From Candidatus Woesearchaeota archaeon (GTDB taxonomy: Archaea > Nanobdellota > Nanobdellia > Woesearchaeales > JAGVYJ01), in assembly GCA_018303315.1 (NCBI GenBank), contig JAGVYJ010000042.1:1-7339 (forward strand): a stretch of 7,339 nt of DNA. The letters are read 5' to 3'. Shown piece after piece: positions 1-5,692 of the stretch. A program made the translations under genes and the position numbers. Position 1 is the first letter of the stretch. Every line of letters starts with the position of its first letter. The notes under the pieces were generated by a model, which was not told the DNA's origin, searched no databases, and saw only the letters and a list, made by a program, of their open reading frames with translations.

Positions 1-71
1 TAGGGCTTTTCCTTGGCCCTGTGATTCTTGCCCTCTTCATAACTTTCCTGGAGATGCACAGGGGTGAGTGA
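1..71 (+). CDS. C-terminal end of an AI-2E/PerM-family membrane protein (5' end outside window)
   Basis: Reading from base 3, 22 codons run to a TGA at 69-71. The peptide begins GLFLGPVILALFITFLE and ends in a short charged tail. The pattern GxxxGPxILAL followed by a hydrophobic helix and a charged end is typical of the last membrane segment of the AI-2E transporter (PerM/DUF20) family, whose members are integral membrane permease-like proteins, some acting as exporters or antiporters. The TGA overlaps the GTG start of the next gene (GTGA, 68-71), so the two are probably co-transcribed and translationally coupled. Only the tail is visible, so the family call rests on a short motif. Any other multi-helix membrane protein with a similar last helix remains possible. 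Confidence 0.6.
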   Translation, partial: GLFLGPVILALFITFLEMHRGE

Positions 72-1567
72 ATATCCAGCTGAAAATCCGTGATTTGTTC
101 ATTGCCACAGGCGGCCCGCATATCGTTGTGGTTAATAAGAAGGACGCCCTGCAGCTAGGCCTGCACTTCGGAAGCCGGGTAAGGCTGAAAAGGAAGAATT
201 ACGAGACTATTGCAATAGTTGATTTGTCTGACTCAAACTATATTGTCCCGGAGGGATACATGGGGCTGTTTGAGGAGACCCAGCTTGAGCTCAGGGCCTG
301 CGACAATGACAGCGTGGACGTTGAATCTGTTCCCCTGCCGATGTCTGTCAATTTCATAAAGAAGAAGATTCGCGGCAAGTCTCTTTTGCCAAATGAGCTC
401 TATTCCATAATAAAGGATTTGGTGGACAATAAGCTGAGCGAGGTCGAGATTACTTATTTTGTAGCTGGCACATACTTTCATGGACTGTCCCTGAAAGAAA
501 CAATTGAGCTCGCGAAAGCGCTTGTTAATACAGGGCAGAGGCTAAGGCTTAAAGGGAAATATATCATGGACAAGCATTCCATAGGCGGGGTCCCTGGAAA
601 CAGGACGACGATGATAGTGGTCCCAATTGTCAGCGCTGCAGGGCTGACAATCCCGAAGACCAGCTCAAGGGCGATTACAAGCCCTGCCGGAACAGCCGAC
701 ACAATGGAGGTGCTGGCTGAGGTCAACCTGGAACTCCCCCAAATGGAAACGGTCATCGCCAAGACCGGGGCATGCATGGTTTGGGGGGGCTCATTGAACC
801 TTGCCCCTGCCGACGATAAAATCATAAAGGTTGAATACCCGTTGCAGCTGGATGCAGAAGGCCAGATGCTGGCCAGCGTTATGGCAAAAAAATATTCTGT
901 GTCTGCCACGCACGTCCTTATCGACATTCCTGTTGGGCCGCAGGTGAAAGTCCACAGCATTAAAGAAGCCAAAAAACTCAGGAGCAAGTTTGTAACTATA
1001 GGAAAAAGCCTTGGCATGAAGATAGAAGTATACGTCAGTGACGGCCGCCAGCCGATAGGGAACGGGATTGGGCCTGCATTGGAAGCGAGGGATGTCCTGT
1101 ATTGTCTGATGAATGACAGGAGAGCACCCAGGGACTTGCTGGAAAAAAGCCTCATTATGGCCGGCAGGCTGCTGGAGATGGGAAAGAAAGCTAAAAAAGG
1201 AAAGGGAAAGGCAATGGCGGAAAAGCTTCTCAAATCAAAAGAGGCATACAAGCAGATGATTCACATCATAAGGGCGCAGGGAGAGCGTGCAACTGATCCT
1301 GACAAGCTTAAGCTGGGCTCGCACACTTATTCAGTGAAGGCTTCGAGGAAAGGAAAGGTCAGGGGCATTAATAACTACAGCATCTCACAGGTTGCAAGGA
1401 GCGCAGGAGCCCCGCTGGACAAAGGGGCTGGAGTTGATTTGCACGTGCGGATAGGCCATGTTGTGAAGAAAGGGGACAAACTGTTCACTGTTTACGCCGA
1501 AAATTCAGAAAATCTGAGGCGCGCAAGGCATACCATTTCATCTTCTGAGACAATAGTGATCAAATGA
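68..1567 (+). CDS. deoA: AMP phosphorylase (archaeal nucleoside monophosphate phosphorylase)
   Basis: The enzyme phosphorolyses AMP (and other NMPs) to the free base and ribose 1,5-bisphosphate. In archaea it feeds a cytosolic AMP-salvage route with ribose-1,5-bisphosphate isomerase and form III RuBisCO; neither partner is in this window. The 499 residues match the usual length of about 500. The order is an N-terminal beta-rich domain (about 1-85) absent from bacterial thymidine phosphorylase, a helical domain (about 90-165), the phosphate/nucleoside-binding stretch DKHSIGGVPGNRTT (168-181), and KTSSRAITSPAGTADTMEVL (197-216). The last replaces the thymidine-phosphorylase version and is characteristic of the AMP enzyme. 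A C-terminal domain includes GAPLDKGAGVDL near 460. The GTG start is the first possible one, because an in-frame TGA lies at 65-67. It overlaps the upstream stop by GTGA, and a GGGGTGA stretch sits directly before it. The 3' end overlaps the hydrolase gene by ATGA. Confidence 0.94.
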   Translation: MNIQLKIRDLFIATGGPHIVVVNKKDALQLGLHFGSRVRLKRKNYETIAIVDLSDSNYIVPEGYMGLFEETQLELRACDNDSVDVESVPLPMSVNFIKKKIRGKSLLPNELYSIIKDLVDNKLSEVEITYFVAGTYFHGLSLKETIELAKALVNTGQRLRLKGKYIMDKHSIGGVPGNRTTMIVVPIVSAAGLTIPKTSSRAITSPAGTADTMEVLAEVNLELPQMETVIAKTGACMVWGGSLNLAPADDKIIKVEYPLQLDAEGQMLASVMAKKYSVSATHVLIDIPVGPQVKVHSIKEAKKLRSKFVTIGKSLGMKIEVYVSDGRQPIGNGIGPALEARDVLYCLMNDRRAPRDLLEKSLIMAGRLLEMGKKAKKGKGKAMAEKLLKSKEAYKQMIHIIRAQGERATDPDKLKLGSHTYSVKASRKGKVRGINNYSISQVARSAGAPLDKGAGVDLHVRIGHVVKKGDKLFTVYAENSENLRRARHTISSSETIVIK

Positions 1568-2469
1568 GGCTCACCATCCGAAAGAGGACGCTAAAGCTGA
1601 TTGCTGTCATTGGCATTGCGCTCGCTGTGCTTGTTTTTTACCTCACTTTTCGGGAGAGCCCCGAGCCTGAGCAGTTCAATCTATACTCAGAAGGGCGCGG
1701 GCCATTAAGCCTGGACATTCTGGCAAGCATAGGCGATGAAAGCATAAATGTTCAGGAGGTCAGCTTCCCAAGCATTGGAGTGGTGGTTCATGGGCTGCTT
1801 TTCTCTCCTGCTAATGCAACCAAGACACCTGGCGTGATTATCCTGCCGGGAGCCGGGGTGGACAAGTTCGGGGAGATTGACCAGGCAACTTTGTATGCGC
1901 AGAACGGTTACACCGTGCTGGTGCTCGACCAGCGGGGCCATGGGGATACCGGCGGGCTTGTAAGGTCGGTGCAACAGGACTTCCAGGTCTTCCTGGAGGA
2001 TGAGCCAACCTCAGCGCAGCTTATGGTATATGATTCGCTTAGGGCTTTTGATGCACTTGGTTCGCTGCCAGGGGTTGATAAGGATGATATTGCATTTGTT
2101 GGCCTGAGCCTCGGCGGCAGGATTGCAATGATTGCGGCAAGTGCCGAGCCAGGAATAAGGGGGGTTGTTGCCATAGCCAGCTCCGGCTTCAATGCAGATG
2201 TCTCAAACGTTGATGTCCATACAAAAAGATACCTGGAGGCAATCGATCCTGACTTTGCAGTGGCCAAGATTTCTCCAAGGAGGATTGCGTTTGTGCATGA
2301 GGTTACCGACTCCGTGGTTCCTCAGGCAATGGCAAGAAGCACATACGACCGGGCCAGGGAGCCGAAAGCCTTTTACAGCGTTTCCGGCTGCGGGCACGGC
2401 TATTGTCCCGCGATGAATGAGCACCTCCTCAGGGAACTGGCTTTGATGCTAAACCAAAGTTTTAAATAA
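1564..2469 (+). CDS. Membrane-anchored alpha/beta hydrolase
   Basis: A 301-residue serine hydrolase of the alpha/beta fold; substrate unknown, probably an ester, amide or acyl bond. A basic N-terminus (RKRTLK) and one hydrophobic helix (about 11-28) suggest a signal anchor with the catalytic domain outside the membrane. Fold landmarks are VIILPGAG (91-98, oxyanion region), VLVLDQRGHGDTGG (118-131), the nucleophile elbow GLSLGG with Ser182, the acid in HEVTDSVVP (Asp249), and His278 in GCGHGYC. Together these give a complete Ser-Asp-His triad. Cys276 and Cys281 flank the catalytic His and could pair if the domain is extracytoplasmic. The ATG overlaps the deoA stop (ATGA 1564-1567), with GTGAT at 1556-1560 as a weak ribosome binding site. 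It is probably the last gene of the operon. Relatives are annotated as dienelactone-hydrolase-like or peptidase-like; the exact subfamily cannot be set by eye. Confidence 0.85.
   Translation: MRLTIRKRTLKLIAVIGIALAVLVFYLTFRESPEPEQFNLYSEGRGPLSLDILASIGDESINVQEVSFPSIGVVVHGLLFSPANATKTPGVIILPGAGVDKFGEIDQATLYAQNGYTVLVLDQRGHGDTGGLVRSVQQDFQVFLEDEPTSAQLMVYDSLRAFDALGSLPGVDKDDIAFVGLSLGGRIAMIAASAEPGIRGVVAIASSGFNADVSNVDVHTKRYLEAIDPDFAVAKISPRRIAFVHEVTDSVVPQAMARSTYDRAREPKAFYSVSGCGHGYCPAMNEHLLRELALMLNQSFK
2460..2468 (+). promoter_or_regulatory. TATA box of trxB, overlapping the hydrolase stop codon
   Basis: TTTTAAATA matches the archaeal TATA consensus and is preceded by a purine/A-rich stretch (ACCAAAG) usable as a BRE. 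Its centre (2464) lies 28 bases before the trxB ATG (2492), so transcription should begin at or next to the start codon and give a leaderless mRNA. No Shine-Dalgarno-like GGTG precedes the ATG, in agreement. The box is embedded in the last codons and stop of the upstream gene. Confidence 0.65.
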
Positions 2470-2491
2470 GCTGGATTAATCCTCAGAAAGC

Positions 2492-3415
2492 ATGGAAAAT
2501 GTCGTTATTCTGGGCACTGGCATGGCCGGGCTGACAGCAGCAGTCTATACGGCGCGGGCCAGCCTGTCCCCACTGGTTCTTGGCGGCCCTGAGGATGGCG
2601 GCCAGCTCGGACTGACCACTGATGTTGAGAATTTCCCCGGCTTTCCTGAAGGGGTGCAGGGGCCTGAACTGATTGCCATGGCAAAGAAGCAGGCTGAAAG
2701 GTTCGGGGCAAGGATAAAGCAGGCTGCCGCTGTCAGGTTCGAGAGGAAAGGGAATAATTTTGCCTTAACCCTTGATGATGACAGCACCATTGATGCAAGA
2801 GCGGTTATTGTTGCTACAGGAGCTTCTGCCAGATGGCTCGGCATTGAGTCAGAAAAGAAGTACCGGGGAAGAGGTGTCACTACATGCGCAACCTGCGACG
2901 GGGCCCTGTTCAGGGGCAAGGAGGTTGTAGTGGTTGGAGGCGGCGACTCTGCAATGGAGGAGTCAATTTTCCTTACGAAGTTTTGCACAAAAGTGACTAT
3001 TATTCACCGCAGGGATGCTTTTAGGGCGAGCAGGATACTTCGGGACAGGGCGCTTAAGAATCCCAGAATAAAGGTAAGGTGGAATTCTGTGATTGAGGAA
3101 GTTCTGGGAGACGGGAAGAAAGTAACAGGCGTAAGGCTTAAAGACACGAAGTCGGGAAAAGCCGCTGACTTCAAAACCGATGGGGTTTTTCTGGCAATAG
3201 GCCATATCCCTAACACAAAGATATTTGAAGGAATCCTTAAGCTTGACGGTAACGGATACCTGAAAATTGATTCAAGGATGAGGACAAATATGCCGGGGGT
3301 GTTTGGCGCTGGCGATGTGCACGACACTGTCTACCGGCAGGCAGTCACTGCTGCAGGGGCTGGCTGCGCAGCAGCCATTGAAGCAGAGAAGTACCTTGAG
3401 TCTCTGGAAGCCTGA
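2492..3415 (+). CDS. trxB: Thioredoxin-disulfide reductase
   Basis: A flavoprotein that passes electrons from NAD(P)H through FAD to a redox-active cysteine pair and on to thioredoxin or glutaredoxin-like proteins in the cytoplasm. Length (307) fits low-molecular-weight TrxR. Visible parts are the N-terminal FAD dinucleotide fold (VVILGTGMAGLTAA, 4-17), FAD-contacting GGQLGLTTDVENFPGF (36-51), the active-site CATC (Cys132, Cys135) followed by DG, the second dinucleotide fold GGGDSAMEE (149-157), and HRRDAFRAS (172-180), whose arginines usually bind the 2'-phosphate of NADPH. The C-terminal FAD motif is GVFGAGDVHD (269-278). Oddities: Met11 stands where Pro is usual in GxGPAG, and GAG replaces the common GEG or GDG after VTAA near the end. 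The start is supported by the leaderless promoter at -28. The stop is one base from that of the convergent minus-strand gene. Confidence 0.96.
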   Translation: MENVVILGTGMAGLTAAVYTARASLSPLVLGGPEDGGQLGLTTDVENFPGFPEGVQGPELIAMAKKQAERFGARIKQAAAVRFERKGNNFALTLDDDSTIDARAVIVATGASARWLGIESEKKYRGRGVTTCATCDGALFRGKEVVVVGGGDSAMEESIFLTKFCTKVTIIHRRDAFRASRILRDRALKNPRIKVRWNSVIEEVLGDGKKVTGVRLKDTKSGKAADFKTDGVFLAIGHIPNTKIFEGILKLDGNGYLKIDSRMRTNMPGVFGAGDVHDTVYRQAVTAAGAGCAAAIEAEKYLESLEA

Positions 3416-3416
3416 A

Positions 3417-3947
3417 TCAGATGAGCAGATTCTTCAGCAGCGGCGCCACCACAATGAAAAGGAACACGTTTATTGGGATATTCGTGGCTGAGAAAACCAG
3501 CACTCTTCCTGCGCTGCTTCCCAGCATCACGTAATACACAAACAGGACAATGTTATAGAGCAATGTCATCAGACTTCCAAGAATGACAATGTTCGCAGCG
3601 GCGCTAAGGCCTGTGATTACTGCAACAGCTGATATTGCCCCCATTATGCCAAGAGTCCTTGGGTCAAGCTTCCCGTTAAGTATCTGGCCTGCCACAATGC
3701 CCATATTTCCAACAAAAAGCCCGAAGAATATTCCGTAAATGGAACTGACCATAACCGTAGAGAACAAAAGCAATTCAAACCCTATGGGGTTGTTGACATA
3801 CCTCAGCGGAATCATGCTGGCCGCAGCTACGGCGATAAAGATTACAGAGATTAGCATCTTCGGAAAGAGGAAGGAAAGCAGGATGAAAAACACAAGTATC
3901 ATGACAAGCGCTATGGTCTTCTTTGTATCGACCTCGTAACTTGCCAT
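3417..3947 (-). CDS. Six-helix integral membrane protein of unknown function
   Basis: I do not recognise the family. From the ATG at 3947 the product has 176 residues and is almost entirely hydrophobic. After MASYEVDTKK come probable membrane helices at about 11-28, 30-47, 57-79, 99-116, 117-142 and 155-170. The only clearly polar stretches are RYVNNP (49-54) and NGKLDPRT (91-98). Size, helix count and small-residue-rich helices are reminiscent of small transporter subunits such as ECF S-components, but no motif proves this. The open frame extends 27 codons further upstream to 4028. I chose the inner ATG because a TATA box centred 27-28 bases before it would start the transcript at that codon, and the longer version would run through the promoter. 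The N-terminal tail would then be cytosolic, with helix 1 directly after it. Confidence 0.75.
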   Translation of the reverse strand: MASYEVDTKKTIALVMILVFFILLSFLFPKMLISVIFIAVAAASMIPLRYVNNPIGFELLLFSTVMVSSIYGIFFGLFVGNMGIVAGQILNGKLDPRTLGIMGAISAVAVITGLSAAANIVILGSLMTLLYNIVLFVYYVMLGSSAGRVLVFSATNIPINVFLFIVVAPLLKNLLI

Positions 3948-3967
3948 GCCTGAATGGAGCCTTGCCG

Positions 3968-3981
3968 TATATTTAAATATT
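3968..3981 (-). promoter_or_regulatory. TATA box of the 3417-3947 membrane-protein gene
   Basis: On the minus strand the stretch reads AATATTTAAATATA, a near-palindromic archaeal TATA box. Its centre (about 3974) is 27-28 bases upstream of the ATG at 3947, so the transcript is predicted to be leaderless. No ribosome binding site is visible before that ATG. Confidence 0.65.
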
Positions 3982-4002
3982 GCCTGCAGAAGGCAAAATA
4001 TT
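3976..4002. repeat. Imperfect inverted repeat overlapping the BRE/TATA region
   Basis: Left arm AATATTGCCT (3976-3985), loop GCAGA, right arm AGGC-AA-AATATT (3991-4002) with a two-base bulge. The innermost part TTGCCT/AGGCAA is a perfect 6-bp match. It covers the upstream half of the TATA box and the BRE position of the membrane-protein gene, a place where a bound regulator could block or recruit TFB. It may equally be a chance structure in A/T-rich DNA. Confidence 0.35.
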
Positions 4003-4024
4003 GTTGGTGAGACTCCTTGATGAA

Positions 4025-4378
4025 TCAAATCTCAGCAAGACCCAGGCTTACCTTGATTGCTTCATTTACTTCCGTCATGGTTTCCTCATCAGCTTTTCCA
4101 AATTTCTTCACAAGCCGGTTCTTGTCAATTGCCCTTATTTGATTCAGTAATATTTTTGAGTTTTTGTCCAAACCGGAAACTTTCTTGGAAATTCCTGCCT
4201 CGAACGGGTAGATATTTTCAGCCTTCTGGGAGGTTATTGGGGCTATTATCGTTACAGGGCTGTATTTATTCCCTATATCATTCTGTATTACCAAGCCTGG
4301 CCTGGATTTTCTGATTTCATGACCCACAGTAGGATCAAGATTCACTAGCCAAATGTCCCCCCTTTTTACCTGAATCAT
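4025..4378 (-). CDS. mazF: MazF/PemK-family toxin endoribonuclease
   Basis: Type II toxin that cuts single-stranded mRNA at short recognition sequences and stops growth when free of its antitoxin. From the ATG at 4378 the product has 117 residues, the normal MazF length. It opens with VKRGDIWLVNLDP (4-16), followed by GHEIRKSRPGLVIQND (19-34), PVTIIAPITSQ (41-51) and LLNQIRAIDKNRL further on. By alignment from memory with Bacillus subtilis EndoA (NdoA), Arg26 and Thr49 match the catalytic Arg25 and Thr48, so the enzyme looks active. The C-terminal VNEAIKVSLGL also resembles EndoA. An alternative ATG at 4402 adds eight residues. I prefer 4378 because it overlaps the antitoxin stop as ATGA (4378-4375) and gives the usual MazF N-terminus. 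Confidence 0.93.
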   Translation of the reverse strand: MIQVKRGDIWLVNLDPTVGHEIRKSRPGLVIQNDIGNKYSPVTIIAPITSQKAENIYPFEAGISKKVSGLDKNSKILLNQIRAIDKNRLVKKFGKADEETMTEVNEAIKVSLGLAEI

Positions 4379-4590
4379 GTTTCCGAAGAAGCGTAATCCC
4401 ATTCTTTCAGGATTTGCAGTTCATCCTTGCCTAACGAAGAATAGCCTTGTATAAGTTGCCTTTCCAGTTTGCTATCTCTTATTTTCGAAACAAGCATCCT
4501 TATCACATCATCATAGCTTTGCCTGTCCTGCATCAGCTTATCCAGCTCGGATTTGGTCGATTTCCTCAGCTTAACTGTAGTGACTTCCAC
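4375..4590 (-). CDS. Antitoxin of the MazF pair (ribbon-helix-helix-like)
   Basis: A 71-residue protein directly upstream of mazF and overlapping it by ATGA, the classic antitoxin-first order. The N-terminus has a predicted beta-strand (VTTVKLRK, 3-10) then helix TKSELDKLMQD (12-22), a turn, and helix SYDDVIRMLVSKIRD (25-39). This is the layout of a ribbon-helix-helix DNA-binding domain, and the SYDDVI pattern is common in short archaeal VapB-like antitoxins. The C-terminal tail (about 50-71, with DELQILKEWDYASSE) is acidic/aromatic and is the part expected to occupy the toxin groove. The start is a GTG at 4590, chosen because a TATA box lies 28 bases upstream. An inverted repeat immediately before the start suggests self-repression by antitoxin or the TA complex. 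The name mazE is avoided because MazE of E. coli has a different (AbrB) fold. Confidence 0.85.
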   Translation of the reverse strand: MEVTTVKLRKSTKSELDKLMQDRQSYDDVIRMLVSKIRDSKLERQLIQGYSSLGKDELQILKEWDYASSET

Positions 4591-4609
4591 GGTATACTTA
4601 AGGTATACC
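4591..4609. promoter_or_regulatory. Probable operator of the toxin-antitoxin operon
   Basis: A perfect inverted repeat with arms GGTATAC and GTATACC and a 5-base spacer TTAAG. The same DNA contains GGTATAC twice as a direct repeat 11 bases apart, about one helical turn. It fills the space between the antitoxin TATA box (4614-4622) and its GTG start/predicted transcription start (4590). That is where a repressor would block archaeal RNA polymerase. Ribbon-helix-helix dimers bind such short spaced half-sites. Binding by this antitoxin is inference. Confidence 0.65.
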
Positions 4610-4613
4610 TACT

Positions 4614-4622
4614 TATATTTAA
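4614..4622 (-). promoter_or_regulatory. TATA box of the toxin-antitoxin operon
   Basis: On the minus strand TTAAATATA, centred at 4618 and 28 bases before the GTG at 4590; it predicts a leaderless antitoxin-toxin mRNA. The box and its flanks (CTTATATTTAAG on the + strand) are nearly palindromic, so the same site might also serve the rightward small gene beginning at 4657, with a short leader. That second use is speculative. Confidence 0.6.
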
Positions 4623-4656
4623 GCTTTGCTGTTAAGATTCCGGGATTGCTCCTAAA

Positions 4657-4964
4657 GTGCCAGAAAATCTCCGCCGCAGCCTGGCAAGATCGTTGAAAGA
4701 CAGCGTCGCTCCTTTATTAGGCGTTGACTTTCAAAGACTACGCCAGGACTGGACATCGTCGTCCAATGACTGCACCTTGCCATTTTTTGGTGTTAGCGAA
4801 CAATCAGGAAAGGACAACTCAGGAAATCCAGTTTATGAAAAAAATAGTAATGGTACTTTAAACCTTGATGAACATGGACATCTAATAATAAAAACGATTT
4901 AATGGATATTGCTAAACAATTTGGAGAATGGGCTAAAAAAGAAAAACTAAGCTTTTGGAGTTAA
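4657..4964 (+). pseudogene. Small unrecognised gene, apparently frameshifted at an A5 run
   Basis: The first frame runs from a GTG at 4657 to TAA at 4900-4902 (81 residues). A 20-codon frame starting at the overlapping ATG (TAATG, 4900-4904) continues to TAA at 4962-4964 as MDIAKQFGEWAKKEKLSFWS. Adding one A to the run AAAAA at 4890-4894 would join both into one protein of about 102 residues with a smooth junction (HLIIKNDLMDIAKQFG). This suggests a one-base loss, a sequencing error, or less likely programmed -1 slippage. The N-terminal part is basic (RRSLARSLK). The middle has a polar, Asn/Gly/Ser-rich segment (NSNGTLNLDEHGH). No family is recognised. It is divergent from the toxin-antitoxin operon and has no clear ribosome binding site. 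If the two frames are really separate, the first could be a short intact gene. Confidence 0.4.
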
Positions 4965-4989
4965 GTTAAATGGTTTGCGTGAGAAACCC

Positions 4990-5011
4990 CCAGCTTTAGC
5001 TGGATTTATTT
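4990..5011 (+). terminator. Hairpin followed by a T-rich tail
   Basis: CCAGC-TTTA-GCTGG forms a perfect 5-bp stem (4990-5003), followed by ATTTATTTT. It lies 25 bases after the stop of the small gene and before the next promoter, so it could end transcription from the left. The C-rich stem with a TTTA loop also resembles terminal hairpins of IS200/IS605-type elements, and could be a remnant of one. No transposase is present. Confidence 0.4.
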
Positions 5012-5061
5012 TGGAAGTATGTCATTTTATCAAAGAATTTTCAACCGCTGCAAAACAAAAC

Positions 5062-5070
5062 TTTTATAAA
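5062..5070 (+). promoter_or_regulatory. TATA box of the 5096-5692 gene
   Basis: TTTTATAAA, preceded by the A-rich CAAAACAAAAC as possible BRE. Its centre (5066) is 30 bases before the ATG at 5096, so the transcript would start a few bases before, or at, that codon. This decides against the earlier in-frame ATG at 5072, which lies only two bases after the box and would not be transcribed. Confidence 0.6.
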
Positions 5071-5095
5071 CATGTTCCATAAATTAATAGTAGCT

Positions 5096-5692
5096 ATGCC
5101 TAACAAATCCGTAATAATTGGCACAACTATAATCAGCGTAATAATTCTTTTAACAGTGATTGGCAGCATTGAAGCGGGTGAGGGAGAATGGAGTGAACGG
5201 CCTGTTATTATATACTCAGGCATTGTAATTGCCACAATTGTTTGGATTTTTACAGTTGCTTCGGCACAAAAACAAAAATTTGCAACAAAGGCAGGGGGCA
5301 CACTTCAGGATATGCTGTATGATAAGATTACAAACTGGAAGAACTGGGCTATTCTTTTGATAGCGCTTTATATCTATTTTTCAGTAAGGTTGGGGCTGAA
5401 TCGAGGAAGTTTAGGCCTGTACAGTTTTGCGGAAGGGCTTATATACATTTTTTTTGTAGGAGTGGGTCTTTTATACTATCCGCTATTGCTTGGATTTGAA
5501 AAAATTCCTCAGGGAATCCCTCAAGGTGCGATGTGGGGTTTCTGGCCATCTATGTTGTTTGGTATGTTTCTGATATTAAAAAGAAAATTGAATAAGAAAA
5601 ATACTGTTATTTTAGGTGTTATATTATTCATACTATTGGTCCTGGCATTCCATGGCTGCGCAAGCACAAGCCCTGGCACACAGTACTATTGA
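5096..5692 (+). CDS. Multi-pass membrane protein of unknown function
   Basis: Not recognised. From the ATG at 5096 the product has 198 residues with probable membrane helices at about 6-23, 37-56, 83-100, 112-132, 145-161 and 169-186. A positively charged loop with QKQKFATKAGG (58-68) is probably cytosolic, and another basic loop KRKLNKKN (162-169) precedes the last helix. The C-terminus after the last helix is HGCASTSPGTQYY; the Cys188 context looks like a lipobox but is at the wrong end of the protein to be one. Codon and base use are A/T-rich compared with trxB or birA (19 of 60 bases are G/C at 5221-5280, against 40 of 60 at 2521-2580). The shorter start is set by the promoter. After the TGA stop the same frame remains open for 60 codons (listed separately). 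Confidence 0.7.
   Translation: MPNKSVIIGTTIISVIILLTVIGSIEAGEGEWSERPVIIYSGIVIATIVWIFTVASAQKQKFATKAGGTLQDMLYDKITNWKNWAILLIALYIYFSVRLGLNRGSLGLYSFAEGLIYIFFVGVGLLYYPLLLGFEKIPQGIPQGAMWGFWPSMLFGMFLILKRKLNKKNTVILGVILFILLVLAFHGCASTSPGTQYY

Noticed and set aside
478..1251. Long minus-strand open frame of 257 codons
   Set aside because: It lies entirely inside deoA, whose protein is clearly recognised; the antisense translation has no family features.
2545..2988. Minus-strand open frame of 147 codons
   Set aside because: Antisense shadow of trxB in a GC-rich stretch, with no promoter or recognised motif.
3413..3437. GAATC...GATTC inverted repeat at the convergent stop codons, as a bidirectional terminator
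   Set aside because: Only five paired bases with a 9-base loop and no T tract on either strand.
3948..4028. Longer N-terminus for the 3417-3947 gene
   Set aside because: It would read through the TATA box and inverted repeat; the inner ATG has correct leaderless spacing.
5072..5095. Earlier ATG for the 5096-5692 gene
   Set aside because: It sits two bases after the TATA box, upstream of the predicted transcription start.
5041..5301. Minus-strand open frame opposite the start of the 5096-5692 gene
   Set aside because: Hydrophobic only because it mirrors a membrane protein; no promoter or ribosome binding site.
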